Shown: one piece after another, positions 1 through 8,807 of the stretch
Layout: each line of letters begins with the position of its first letter
Numbering within the stretch: the stretch's first letter is position 1
Assembly (NCBI GenBank): GCA_947628305.1
Contig: CANQZG010000013.1
Coordinates: 1 to 64,000, forward strand
Length of the DNA: 64,000 bases
DNA from: an uncultured Muribaculaceae bacterium
GTDB lineage: Bacteria > Bacteroidota > Bacteroidia > Bacteroidales > Muribaculaceae
Direction of reading: 5' to 3'
Made by a program: the position numbers and the translations under genes
Notes under the pieces: generated by a model
What the model was told of the DNA's origin: nothing
The model's database searches: none
Seen by the model: the letters and a program-made list of their open reading frames with translations, nothing else

Positions 1-74
1 TCAGGCGTTCTTCAAAACTACGTCTCATAAAAGACCCCTAAAAGTTATTTGTCTAACTTTTAGGGGTCAGTTCA
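1..74 (-). mobile_element. IS3-family (IS150-like) element end, partial
   Basis: On the minus strand a terminal sequence TGAACTGACCCCTAAAAG (ending at 74) is followed by the start of a transposase OrfA reading MRRSFEERL, which runs off the left edge of the window. The same arrangement (TGAACTGCACCCC, then MYRHHNFEERLN) recurs near 54.5 kb, so these are two related IS ends. The FEERL helix-turn-helix opening is typical of OrfA in IS150-like IS3 elements; that assignment rests on family knowledge. The terminal repeat also forms a 14-bp perfect palindrome (33-46 with 55-68) just upstream of the OrfA start. Confidence 0.6.
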
Positions 75-76
75 TT

Positions 77-127
77 GGCGCGTCCCTACGATTTCGCATT
101 AAGTCTCAATTTTGCAACAACCTCGTG
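77..127. repeat. Right arm of dispersed repeat family D (empty site of the element at 7256)
   Basis: The segment GCGTCCCTACGATTTCGC, then ATTAAGTCTCAATTTTGCAA, is nearly identical to the right arm of the repeat at 7133-7541. There the arm is interrupted between ATTAA and GTCTC by a 268-bp element. This copy is therefore an uninterrupted site. Its left part is missing, replaced by the IS end at 1-74, so the IS has probably truncated it. Confidence 0.7.
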
Positions 128-194
128 ATATATTGAAGCACCAATCCCCCGGCGGTGTCGCCATGGCGACACCCTACCATATTCCACCTATTAC

Positions 195-230
195 AAAGGA
201 GGCCTTGGATTAAAATCCAAGGCCTCCTTT
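195..230 (-). terminator. Hairpin downstream of lpxA
   Basis: A perfect 16-bp stem (AAAGGAGGCCTTGGAT with its complement) closes a 4-base loop about 20 bases after the lpxA stop codon. The stem ends in three T on the minus strand, so it is a weak to moderate intrinsic terminator for the leftward efflux-lpxA unit. Confidence 0.7.
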
Positions 231-251
231 GTCTTATTTTATAATGTCATC

Positions 252-1037
252 TCAATCGGTATCCTTGTTAAGGGCGACAAGACGGAAGTTATTGTTACGC
301 ACAAAATCGAGAATATTCTGACGTATCGGCGAGTCATCGACATCGGCCTCGATGCGACGCAGGGCATTGAACAACGATGTGCCTGACTGATAGATATGCC
401 GATAGCACTTGGCGATGTCATCGACCTGTTCCTCGGTATGCCCGTGCTTGCGCATGACCACGGCATTGACACCGAAATAGGCTGTCGGGTTGTGTGCGAC
501 AATCACGTAGGGTGGAACATTTGAACCGATACGGCATCCGCCCTTTACAAGCACCCAGTCGCCGACCTTGCAATCCTCATGCACAATCACGCCTGAAGAC
601 AGTATGGAACATTTACCTACACTTGCATCACCGGCGATTGTGACACCGTTACCAATCACACAACGGCCCTCAATAACCGAGTCGTGCCCGATGTGGGTTT
701 CGGCCATGATAAATGAATCATCACCGATAAAAGTCCCTCTCTCGGAATTGAAACCACGGTTGATGATACAATGCTCGCGGATAACGTTGTTATTACCGAT
801 AGTACAGGCCGACGGCTGTCCGTTCCAACGGAAATCCTGCGGGTCGGCACCGACAATCGAGCCTTGGTACACCTTGTTATTCGTTCCCATACGTGTGCCA
901 CGGATGACACTTGCGTAGGGCAGGATTTCGCAACCGTCGCCGATTTCGACATCGGCGTCAATGAATGCAAACGGGTGAACGGTGACATCCTTGCCAAGCC
1001 TGGCCGAGGGGTCAACATGGGCTAATGGACTAATCAT
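252..1037 (-). CDS. lpxA: Acyl-ACP--UDP-N-acetylglucosamine O-acyltransferase (LpxA family)
   Basis: This is a 261-residue left-handed beta-helix protein. Hexapeptide repeats fill about residues 1-190 and a helical tail follows, the usual LpxA length and plan. LpxA starts lipid A synthesis in the cytoplasm by moving a hydroxyacyl chain from ACP to UDP-GlcNAc. The MAETHIGHDS motif carries His115 and His118, the latter matching the catalytic histidine (His125) of E. coli LpxA, and the VPPYVI segment is conserved. The usual INRGT motif is altered to INRGF, and lpxC/fabZ and lpxD are not adjacent. Bacteroidota often carry two LpxA-like genes, so this may be the divergent copy. It lies 24 bases after an efflux outer-membrane gene on the same strand. 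Confidence 0.88.
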   Translation of the reverse strand: MISPLAHVDPSARLGKDVTVHPFAFIDADVEIGDGCEILPYASVIRGTRMGTNNKVYQGSIVGADPQDFRWNGQPSACTIGNNNVIREHCIINRGFNSERGTFIGDDSFIMAETHIGHDSVIEGRCVIGNGVTIAGDASVGKCSILSSGVIVHEDCKVGDWVLVKGGCRIGSNVPPYVIVAHNPTAYFGVNAVVMRKHGHTEEQVDDIAKCYRHIYQSGTSLFNALRRIEADVDDSPIRQNILDFVRNNNFRLVALNKDTD

Positions 1038-1061
1038 AGTTTTCAGGGATTAGAATTAATA

Positions 1062-2453
1062 CTAACGTCCTCCTCCGAGTGACTGATACAGATTGATTAC
1101 GGCTTGGGCGCGCGACAACTCGCTGTTGATTTTGGAAATCTGCGCTCCGAGAAGACTCTGTTGTGCGGTCAGCACTTCAAGATAGGTCGTGTTGTAACCA
1201 CCCAAAGATAACAATTCCTTGGTGATTTCAACCGATTTTTCAAGATTTTCTATCTGTGACTGCAACAAAATCTGTTTTTCAGTGCTCTTTTCATAGACCG
1301 TCATGGCGTCAGACACCTCGGCCGATGCCGACAGCAATGCGTACTCAAAGCTGTTCATCGCCTGTTTCTGCTGTGCCTTTGCGGCCTCAAGACGTGCGAT
1401 ATTAGCACCGCGCGAGAACAATGGGGCGGTCAACGACCCGGCCAACTGTACAAACCAGTCGCCGGGATTTACAATCATCGAGCCAAGGAGATTGGTGAAC
1501 CCGCCGTTGGCTGTGATGTTGAGACCGGGATAGAAAGCCGCACGCGCCGAATTGGTCGCATAATATGCCGATGCCAAGGTCTGCTCGGCGGCACGTACAT
1601 CGGGACGCGCCGCAAGTTCGCGCATGGGGATGGCGTCACGCAACATCTCGGGGGCGGTGAGTGTCGCATCGGGCGACACATTCCACTTCTGCGGCATCAC
1701 GTTGAGCAACAGCGACATTGTGTTGTTGGCCTGTACAAGACCCACCTCAAGGTCGGTGATAGAAGCAAGGATGCTGTAATACTGTGCCTCGGACTGAACA
1801 ACAGCCGATTCATTGACACGCCCGGCAAGCTTAAGGTCCTTCATAACCTGGACGTTCTCTTTCCATATCTCGGCGGTCGAGCGCGAGAGTGTCAACTGGT
1901 TCTCAAGAGCGGCGATTGAATAGTAACATGCGGCGACACCGCCCACAATCTGGCTGCGGACAGCCTGGACGTATGCCTCGCTCTGCAACACAGCGGCCTG
2001 TGCTCCGCGTTTGGAATTCAACAGTTTGCCGAAAATATCGACCTCCCAGCTAACCGACAACGGCAACTGGTAGCTCCAGCTGAAGGCATTCCCCGAATAG
2101 GATGCGCCCGCACCGTTAGGAGCGAGGGCGACAGAGGGGAAGTAAGCCAACTTCGCGCCTTTCAGCTGCGCCTGTGCCATGTCTACGTTCAGCTTGGCGT
2201 TCTGAAGGTTGGTGTTGTTGACGAGAGCCTGGTTTATCAGGTCGGCGAGCATGGGGTCGGTGAACACCTGCTCCCATTTCAGATTGCCGAACGCCGCGGA
2301 ATCAACACCCTGCGACACCGCCTTGGCATAGTCGGCGGCAAGGGCACTCTCCTCGGTCGGCATCTCAAATTTCTTATACAGACCGCAGCTGCCGAGCATC
2401 GAAATGCTCAGCACTGCAGCCGCAATAAGTGATATATTGTTTCTAAGTTTCAT
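1062..2453 (-). CDS. Outer membrane efflux lipoprotein (NodT/OprM-type TolC family)
   Basis: This 463-residue protein starts with a lipoprotein signal peptide ending at ISMLGSC (Cys23), so it is probably lipid-anchored in the outer membrane. Two outer-membrane efflux repeats rich in Ala, Gln and Leu follow, as in OprM and NodT channels. The protein would form the trimeric exit duct of a tripartite RND pump. It is the last of three pump genes transcribed together, only 13 bases after the RND gene, in the order membrane-fusion protein, RND transporter, outer-membrane channel. Substrates cannot be read from the sequence. Confidence 0.93.
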   Translation of the reverse strand: MKLRNNISLIAAAVLSISMLGSCGLYKKFEMPTEESALAADYAKAVSQGVDSAAFGNLKWEQVFTDPMLADLINQALVNNTNLQNAKLNVDMAQAQLKGAKLAYFPSVALAPNGAGASYSGNAFSWSYQLPLSVSWEVDIFGKLLNSKRGAQAAVLQSEAYVQAVRSQIVGGVAACYYSIAALENQLTLSRSTAEIWKENVQVMKDLKLAGRVNESAVVQSEAQYYSILASITDLEVGLVQANNTMSLLLNVMPQKWNVSPDATLTAPEMLRDAIPMRELAARPDVRAAEQTLASAYYATNSARAAFYPGLNITANGGFTNLLGSMIVNPGDWFVQLAGSLTAPLFSRGANIARLEAAKAQQKQAMNSFEYALLSASAEVSDAMTVYEKSTEKQILLQSQIENLEKSVEITKELLSLGGYNTTYLEVLTAQQSLLGAQISKINSELSRAQAVINLYQSLGGGR

Positions 2454-2466
2454 ATTTCAAAATAGG

Positions 2467-5400
2467 TTAACGTGAGTACTGCTCGATTTCGCTCTCTATG
2501 CCCTCATTGTCGGTATCCTCCCACTTGAGCGGAGTGAACTTCTCCTGGATAGCCTGGAAAATGACAAACAACGCAGGCACAATGAAAATCTGTAGAACCA
2601 TGCCGATTAACATACCGCCGATAGAACCGACACCGAGGGCACGGTTACCGTTGGCACCTACGCCGTGGGCAAACATCATCGGCAACAGACCGATAATCAA
2701 CGCCAACGAAGTCATGAGAATCGGGCGTAGACGGGCCGATGCACCGGCCACGGCGGCGTTAACGATGCTCATGCCTGTGCGACGGCGTTCAACGGCGAAC
2801 TCGACGATAAGGATGGCGTTCTTGGCAAGAAGACCGATGAGCATGATAAGCGCAATCTGCAGGTAGATATTGTTGGACACGCCGAATATCTGCGCGAAGA
2901 TAAACGAACCCATCAAACCGAACGGAATCGAAAGGATAACCGCCCAAGGAAGGATATAGCTCTCATACTGCGCCGACAGCAACAGATAGACGAACAACAG
3001 ACAGAGACCGAAAATAATAGCCGTAGCGTTACCCGACGAGTTGCCCTCCTCACGGGTCATACCCGAGTATTCATAACCATACCCCTGGGGAAGCATCTCC
3101 CCTGCCACACGTTCAATCGCGGCAAGCGCCTCACCCGACGAATACCCGGACGCGGGCTGCCCCGTCACCGAAATAGACTGGAACATATTGAAACGGTTCA
3201 ACAAGTCAGGGCCGTAAACCCTCTTGAGCGAAACGAAGTTGCTCAACGAAGCCATTTCACTGCCATTGCGCACCTTGATGCTGTTGAGCGTCTCGGGGCT
3301 GACACGAGCCTCGGGCGAAGCCTGCATCATGACACGGTAGAGTTTACCAAAACGGTTGAAGTTGGACACATACATACCGCCGTAATATCCCTGAAGGGTC
3401 GAGAGAATCGTCTGTGGCGAAATCCCGGCCTGCTTGGCCTTGGCGACATCGACATCAACCATATACTGGGGGAAAGTCGGGTTGAAGGTCGTGTATGCCA
3501 CCTGGATTTCAGGCTGCTGGTTCAACGCGCCAAGGAATCCCTGCACAACGGCAAAGAATGAATTGATGTCACCGCCTGTCTTGTCCTGCATCTTGATTTC
3601 AAAACCGTTGGTGACAGAGTAACCGGTAATCATGGGAGGCGCGAACATAAGTACACGTCCGTCCTTAACCTGGCTCATCAAGGCATACAGTTGTCCGAGC
3701 ACCGCATCGGAGCTTTCGGTCTTGTTATCTCGCTCGCTCCAGTCCTTGAGCTTGACGATGAATGTACCGTATGTCGCACCCTCTTCCGCAATGAAGCTGT
3801 AACCGTCAATCATTGTACGCGACTCAATCGCGGGCACTGTACCGAGAATAGAGTCCACCTGGTTAAGGGTCTGGCCGGTACGTTCCTGTGAAGTGCCCGG
3901 AGGCATATCGACCATAACGAACAGTGTACCGGTATCCTCATTGGGAACAAGGCCTGTCGGGGTCACGCTCATCAACCACACAAGCACGACTATGGAGCCG
4001 GCCACTATGGCGATACTGACGTATTTGAGACGAATGAAAAATTTAGTCCCGAGGTTATATTTCCCGAGCACACGGTTGTAGGCGTTCTCAAACGCCTTGT
4101 GGAATTTCTTACTGAAAAGTCCGAGGACAGTGAGGACAGCAACAATCACCGCCATTGTGCTCAACGCGACGTTCTCAAAGTCGAACCATCCGAGAACCAT
4201 GAATGTGATGGTGGCCACCAACAACAGGAATGTGATGAACGGCGGCAAGTCGAGTTTCAACCTGAAACGGCGACGGTAGGTCTCCTTGACAGCCTCACCG
4301 GCAGCCGAGTAGGCATCTCCCATACGCTCCTTCAATGATGCATCGCTATTGTGAGGTTTCAGGAACACGGCACAAAGCGCAGGCGACAGCGTAAGGGCGT
4401 TCACAGCCGACAGACCGATGGCGATTGCCATAGTGAGACCGAACTGCTGGTAGAACACACCGCTCGTGCCAGGCATGAACGACACGGGAATGAACACGAG
4501 CATCATGACGAGCGTGATTGACACAATGGCCCCGCCGATTTCACCCATGGCATCAATCGAGGCCCGGCGTGCACTCTTGTAACCCACGTCGAGTTTGGCG
4601 TGCACCGCCTCGACCACCACTATCGCGTCATCGACCACAATCGCGATTGCAAGGACGAGAGCCGACAGGGTGATGAGGTTGACCGAGAAACCGATGAGTT
4701 TCATACCGAAGAACGTACCGACCAACGCCACAGGGATGGCGATTGCCGGGATGATGGTGGAACGGAAGTCCTGAAGGAACAGGTAGGTCACAAAGAACAC
4801 GAGGATAAACGCCTCGAGGAGGGTCTGCAACACATGGTGAATCGATGCATAAAGGAAGTCATTGTTGTTCATCGGGATTGCCACACCTATACCGGCCGGC
4901 ATGTCCTTCTTCATGTTGTCAATCAGCTTGAGACAGTCGTTGATAATGGCGGTGGCATTAGAACCGGCGGTCTGGAACACAATCGCGGTCACACCGGTCT
5001 TACCGTTGAACTTACCGTGGAAACCGTAGGTCACACGACCCATCTCGACATCGGCCACATCCTTGAGATAGAGTACATCCCCGTTGCCGTTGGCACGCAC
5101 AACGATGTTCTCGAATTCCTCCGGGGTGATAAGACGTCCCTTGTATCGCATTACATACTGAAAACTCTGGTTACCCTGCTCGCCGAACGCACCGGGGGCG
5201 GCCTCTATATTCTGTTCCGAAAGGGCCGCCGATATGTCGGTAGGCATCAAGCCGTACTGCGCCATGACATCAGGCTTGAGCCATATACGCATTGAGTAGT
5301 CTGCACCCATCACCATCACGTCACCCACACCCGACACACGCTGAAGTTCGGGCACGACGTTGATTTTCATATAGTTCTCGATGAATGGCTCTGAATACTT

Positions 5401-5844
5401 GCCATCCTCGTCATACAGGGTGACACCGAGCAACATCGATGTCTGGCGTTTCTGCGTCAACACACCCTCACGGGTCACCTCGGCCGGCAAAAGGCTCTGT
5501 GCCTTGGCGACACGGTTCTGCACATCGACAGCAGCCATGTCGGGGTCAAAACCCTGTTCAAAATAGACATTGATGGTAGCCGAACCTGTATTGGTCGCCG
5601 TCGACTCCATATAGGTCATGCCCTCGGCTCCGTTGATTGACTCCTCCAAGGGAGCGATGACCGAGTTAAGCACAGCGGCGGCGTTAGCACCCTGATAGGT
5701 GGTCGTCACCGAGATTGTAGGCGGAGCGATGTCGGGATACTGGGTGACAGGCAGTGATGTCAACCCTATTATACCCAACAAGACAATAAATATCGATATA
5801 ACCGTCGAGAGCACCGGACGGTTAATAAACGTATCAAGTTTCAT
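2467..5844 (-). CDS. RND multidrug efflux transporter, HAE1/AcrB type, with extra membrane insert
   Basis: The 1125-residue inner-membrane pump subunit opens with MKLDTFINRPVLSTVISIF, the usual first transmembrane segment of HAE1 transporters. It contains the TM4 motif AIAIVVDDAIVVVEAV with the paired aspartates of the proton relay, and the repeated porter domains. It drives drug export across both membranes using the proton gradient. Typical HAE1 proteins are about 1030-1060 residues. The excess lies near residues 500-590, between the SPALCAVFLKP motif and TM7, and includes two hydrophobic stretches (PPFITFLLLVATITFMVLGW and STMAVIVAVLTVLGLF). The gene sits between its membrane-fusion and outer-membrane partners. 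Confidence 0.96.
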   Translation of the reverse strand: MKLDTFINRPVLSTVISIFIVLLGIIGLTSLPVTQYPDIAPPTISVTTTYQGANAAAVLNSVIAPLEESINGAEGMTYMESTATNTGSATINVYFEQGFDPDMAAVDVQNRVAKAQSLLPAEVTREGVLTQKRQTSMLLGVTLYDEDGKYSEPFIENYMKINVVPELQRVSGVGDVMVMGADYSMRIWLKPDVMAQYGLMPTDISAALSEQNIEAAPGAFGEQGNQSFQYVMRYKGRLITPEEFENIVVRANGNGDVLYLKDVADVEMGRVTYGFHGKFNGKTGVTAIVFQTAGSNATAIINDCLKLIDNMKKDMPAGIGVAIPMNNNDFLYASIHHVLQTLLEAFILVFFVTYLFLQDFRSTIIPAIAIPVALVGTFFGMKLIGFSVNLITLSALVLAIAIVVDDAIVVVEAVHAKLDVGYKSARRASIDAMGEIGGAIVSITLVMMLVFIPVSFMPGTSGVFYQQFGLTMAIAIGLSAVNALTLSPALCAVFLKPHNSDASLKERMGDAYSAAGEAVKETYRRRFRLKLDLPPFITFLLLVATITFMVLGWFDFENVALSTMAVIVAVLTVLGLFSKKFHKAFENAYNRVLGKYNLGTKFFIRLKYVSIAIVAGSIVVLVWLMSVTPTGLVPNEDTGTLFVMVDMPPGTSQERTGQTLNQVDSILGTVPAIESRTMIDGYSFIAEEGATYGTFIVKLKDWSERDNKTESSDAVLGQLYALMSQVKDGRVLMFAPPMITGYSVTNGFEIKMQDKTGGDINSFFAVVQGFLGALNQQPEIQVAYTTFNPTFPQYMVDVDVAKAKQAGISPQTILSTLQGYYGGMYVSNFNRFGKLYRVMMQASPEARVSPETLNSIKVRNGSEMASLSNFVSLKRVYGPDLLNRFNMFQSISVTGQPASGYSSGEALAAIERVAGEMLPQGYGYEYSGMTREEGNSSGNATAIIFGLCLLFVYLLLSAQYESYILPWAVILSIPFGLMGSFIFAQIFGVSNNIYLQIALIMLIGLLAKNAILIVEFAVERRRTGMSIVNAAVAGASARLRPILMTSLALIIGLLPMMFAHGVGANGNRALGVGSIGGMLIGMVLQIFIVPALFVIFQAIQEKFTPLKWEDTDNEGIESEIEQYSR

Positions 5845-5881
5845 ATTCTATCGTTAGTTGTTTATTGGGGAGGGAGGAAAG

Positions 5882-7063
5882 TTACCGGGCAGACACAGAA
5901 TCGGCTTGCGCGGTGGGAGCCTGTGCCGGAGCGACGGCTTTGGGACGTATCACGACACCATCCTTCAATGTAGTGCCGACACCTTCGGTGGCGATACGCT
6001 GTCCCGGGGTAAGACCCGATGTCACAACGAAGTTCTTGCCGTCATTGATGCCGAGCACCTCGATGGGTGTTGATGTCACCTTGTTGGAATCATTTACAAC
6101 ATAGACATAACGGCGGTCCTGGAGTTCAAAAGTCGCCTTTTGCGGTATAGTGATTACATTCTCGCTGTGACGCGGAATCACGATAGAGCCGGTGGAGCCG
6201 CTGCGGAGGACACCGGTGGGATTGGCAAACAGTGCGCGAACATTGGCCGAACCTGTAGAACTGTCAAGCACGCCTGATATTGTCGCCACCTTGCCCTTGG
6301 AGGAGAACATCGAGCCGTCGGCAAGACGAAGCGACACCTCGGGCATCTGTGCGATTGCGTTATCAAGGGTGCGCTCGCCGTTACCCACAAGCTGGAGGAT
6401 ATCTTTCTCGGTAAGAGAGAAGTAGGCATAAACCTCCGAATTATCTGAAATCGTTGTCAACGGTTCCATCGATGACGGAGAAGCAAGCGAGCCTTCACGG
6501 TTAGGAATTGAGCCTACGACACCGTTTGACGGAGCGGTAATCACCGTGTAACCAAGGTTCTTACGGTCCGACACAAGCTGAGCCTGGGCTTGCGCGAGCT
6601 GAGCGCGGGCCTGTTGCAACGCATTGTCGGCAGTCTGATATTCATATTGGCTTATGATATTCTTTTCAAGCAATTTGCGCTTGGTGTCAGCTGTCATCTG
6701 TGCGGTTGAAACCGCAGTCTGCGCAGCCTTGACGGCGGCCGCAGCCTGGTCGACGGCAGCCTTGAACTGAACCTGGTCAAGGGTGAACAGCACCTGCCCT
6801 TTCCTGACACGCTGACCTTCGTCAACATGCACCTTTGTGATGAAACCCGTCACCTGTGGACGAATCGCGATATCAGTCTTACCTTTTATAGTCGCCGGAT
6901 AATCCGATTCAAGTTCGGAAGAACCGGGCGTAACAGTCATCACTGCAATTTCGGGGGCAGGAGCTTCCTGCTGCTGCACCTGCTTGCCACCGCACGAACT
7001 CAATATCATCATCGAGAACGCCGACACGGCGACACTTGCCATTGAAAACGCCTTAATTTTCAT
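5882..7063 (-). CDS. RND efflux membrane-fusion lipoprotein (AcrA/MexA family)
   Basis: This 393-residue protein has a lipoprotein signal peptide with Cys24 in MMILSSCGG. A biotinyl-lipoyl-like segment (TIKGKTDIAIRPQVTGFI) follows, then an alpha-helical hairpin rich in Ala and Gln (about residues 95-160), a beta-barrel and a membrane-proximal domain ending TEGVGTTLKDGVVIRP. It links the RND transporter to the outer-membrane channel. It is the first gene of the three-gene pump operon, 37 bases before the transporter. No local repressor gene is present. The upstream region is short before a repeat element begins at about 7133. Confidence 0.95.
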   Translation of the reverse strand: MKIKAFSMASVAVSAFSMMILSSCGGKQVQQQEAPAPEIAVMTVTPGSSELESDYPATIKGKTDIAIRPQVTGFITKVHVDEGQRVRKGQVLFTLDQVQFKAAVDQAAAAVKAAQTAVSTAQMTADTKRKLLEKNIISQYEYQTADNALQQARAQLAQAQAQLVSDRKNLGYTVITAPSNGVVGSIPNREGSLASPSSMEPLTTISDNSEVYAYFSLTEKDILQLVGNGERTLDNAIAQMPEVSLRLADGSMFSSKGKVATISGVLDSSTGSANVRALFANPTGVLRSGSTGSIVIPRHSENVITIPQKATFELQDRRYVYVVNDSNKVTSTPIEVLGINDGKNFVVTSGLTPGQRIATEGVGTTLKDGVVIRPKAVAPAQAPTAQADSVSAR

Positions 7064-7132
7064 AAATTTACCTTATTTACCTATTTAATATATTATTTGA
7101 AGTCATTTATCAAAAGAGGACACACAAGGGTA

Positions 7133-7541
7133 TTGCAAAACTCGCAAATCTACATCGTAGGGACGCGCCAACGTGCGCGTCCGTTATTGCAAATGATTGA
7201 TAATCTACTACTTTGAAGACGCGCCCGTTGGTGCGTCCCTACGATTTCGCATTAAGAGTATGTTTGTATTTAACAGACAGAAATTTTTATGCGGAGTCTT
7301 GAGAGGATTTTGTCCATGCAGCCGAGGGAATGATGCGGGCATCGTGACCGAGGCAAAGGGACAAAAGCATCCAAGAGACCGTATACGGGACTCCTTGACG
7401 GCATCTTCCGGCCATTTCCGTTTCTCTCGCTCGTCATGTATCTCGATACACTCCTCACTCGGAGACCCGGAACTGTCTCGAAACCTGCCTATAAAAATTC
7501 GACTGTTAAATTCAAACATACTCTAAGTCTCAATTTTGCAA
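7133..7541. repeat. Dispersed inverted-repeat element, family D, interrupted by a second element
   Basis: The outer ends are inverted: TTGCAAAACTCGC on the left, and on the right a sequence whose complement reads TTGCAAAATTGAGAC. Further in, both arms carry ATCGTAGGGACGC followed by CCAACG, in inverted orientation. A solo right arm lies at 77-127, and a short copy with inverted TTGCAAAACT ends lies near 55.84 kb. No long ORF belongs to it. It fills the space between the pump operon and the phosphopantetheinyl transferase gene. Confidence 0.65.
7256..7523. mobile_element. MITE-like element, family A, copy 1 (nested in family D)
   Basis: The 268-bp element has imperfect terminal inverted repeats (GAGTATGTTTG, T or A, ATTTAACAG, then a diverging AAATTTTTAT) and is flanked by TAA on both sides. 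The uninterrupted target ATTAAGTCTC survives at 98-107, which defines both the ends and the 3-bp duplication. A second copy, inverted, lies at 29923-30190. The inside carries the hairpin GATGCGGGCATC flanked by GAGGGAA and GTGACCG. The ORFs that run across it end in the terminal repeats and are not genes. Confidence 0.8.
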
Positions 7542-7662
7542 CAGTCTACAAAATTGAGTGCGAAGTTAGCAAGATTGTTTGACAATGGCGAATGTTTTTC
7601 GCCCAAAATCCCAATATATGCCTATTTTTATCTCATTTTTGGACTTTTTGACGAACTCCGGG

Positions 7663-8235
7663 TCATATTTCCAACGATGTGGCGAGAGCGATGCACGTGG
7701 ATGGCGTATCAACCACCATGTCAACGCGATACTCACCTCCGCCAACCATCGTTGTCGCGCCGGGATGAGGCGGTAACGGGCAACCGTCGGCTAACGGAAG
7801 GGAGCCTATACGGTATGCCTTGTACAGAGCCTCCTTAACAGTCCATGCCCTCAATAAGTCATGGGACGAACGGCACATCCCGGCCTCCCCCTCCGACAGG
7901 AAACGCGACGCGACCCTCATCAGCTGGGAACGCCAATGTTCTACATCGACACCTATACGTGCGACAGGATTGACCGCGACAACCACTTCACGGGCACTAT
8001 GGCTGATTGACAGAAACGGCGGTGAAATGACACCTGACAACACGGGCGCACCATACTCATCATGATTCAAAGATGCGCTTTCACCGAATATCTCACGCAA
8101 CATCGCTGTCACCGCAGCAACTTCGGCGACACGCCGAGGCGATGCCGCCTCCGACTGTCCTCCACCATTATAGGCCCCAGTGACGATTGGACATCGGTAA
8201 ATAGTCGTCGCATCTATCTCATAAACCTTCATCAT
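7663..8235 (-). CDS. 4'-phosphopantetheinyl transferase superfamily protein
   Basis: The 190-residue protein carries the two hallmark motifs of Sfp/AcpT-type transferases: RIGVDVEHW near residue 95 and LRAWTVKEALYKAY near residue 130. These hold the Mg2+-binding Asp/Glu residues and the Lys. The enzyme moves phosphopantetheine from CoA to a serine of a carrier protein. Its start overlaps the gldD stop by four bases, so it is the third gene of a gldE-gldD-PPTase unit, an order also known in Flavobacterium. Whether it serves fatty-acid ACP or another carrier is not evident. Confidence 0.88.
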   Translation of the reverse strand: MMKVYEIDATTIYRCPIVTGAYNGGGQSEAASPRRVAEVAAVTAMLREIFGESASLNHDEYGAPVLSGVISPPFLSISHSAREVVVAVNPVARIGVDVEHWRSQLMRVASRFLSEGEAGMCRSSHDLLRAWTVKEALYKAYRIGSLPLADGCPLPPHPGATTMVGGGEYRVDMVVDTPSTCIALATSLEI

Positions 8236-8807
8236 TCCAAAGACTTGAGCAAACGTATCATATCATGTGACACAGCATCGATATATGGCGCGGCGGAATC
8301 AGGGTCAAACGTCCCTGCATCGGCAGGTATATTATAAGTACCCGTCAACAAGTAACGCCCGTTCTCGGCAAGAAACTGAACCGGGATGACACGGGAAGAG
8401 GGAGTCACTATTAACTCGCACCTCCATCCGCCGTCTGACCGTAATGTAACGGCCTCGCCATGTAATCCTCCGGCATTCAACGACATGCGTTCAATCCGGT
8501 TGTCGATGGCATCATGCAATGCGTCCCCTGAGGCCTCCAATAGAGTACAATTCACAACCGATGCACCAAAATATCCCGGATAAACGATGTCAAACCATCC
8601 CTGACGCACCGAGTCACGACGCAAATCAACCCGGGCATTAACATCAAAACGTACCGGGAAACCTTCGGCCTTAACATAGACCGTATCATACAACGCCGCC
8701 CGCGGATAGGCCCGTTGGCGTGGCGTGGCGACATCGCCGGAGCATGACACCGCGACACTTAAAACGGCATAAACGCCTAATCCCCACAACACAAACCGTG
8801 GGCTCAT
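8232..8807 (-). CDS. gldD: GldD-like lipoprotein
   Basis: The 191-residue protein has an N-terminal hydrophobic segment ending in VAVSCSGD (Cys22), a lipoprotein signal. The body includes FPVRFDVNARVDLRRDS and GWFDIVYPGYFGASVVNC, and ends in helices with AVSHDMIRLLKSLE, which fits the GldD plan of gliding-associated lipoproteins. The assignment leans on position: it overlaps gldE by four bases and is followed by a phosphopantetheinyl transferase, as in gliding bacteria. In non-gliding Bacteroidales GldD persists with an unknown envelope role. Confidence 0.75.
   Translation of the reverse strand: MSPRFVLWGLGVYAVLSVAVSCSGDVATPRQRAYPRAALYDTVYVKAEGFPVRFDVNARVDLRRDSVRQGWFDIVYPGYFGASVVNCTLLEASGDALHDAIDNRIERMSLNAGGLHGEAVTLRSDGGWRCELIVTPSSRVIPVQFLAENGRYLLTGTYNIPADAGTFDPDSAAPYIDAVSHDMIRLLKSLE

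Noticed and set aside
7197-7526. ORFs of 60-109 residues across the repeat elements at 7.2-7.5 and 29.9-30.1 kb
   Set aside because: They run from one terminal repeat to the other, overlap on both strands, and appear only because the element is repeated. They have no promoter or family.
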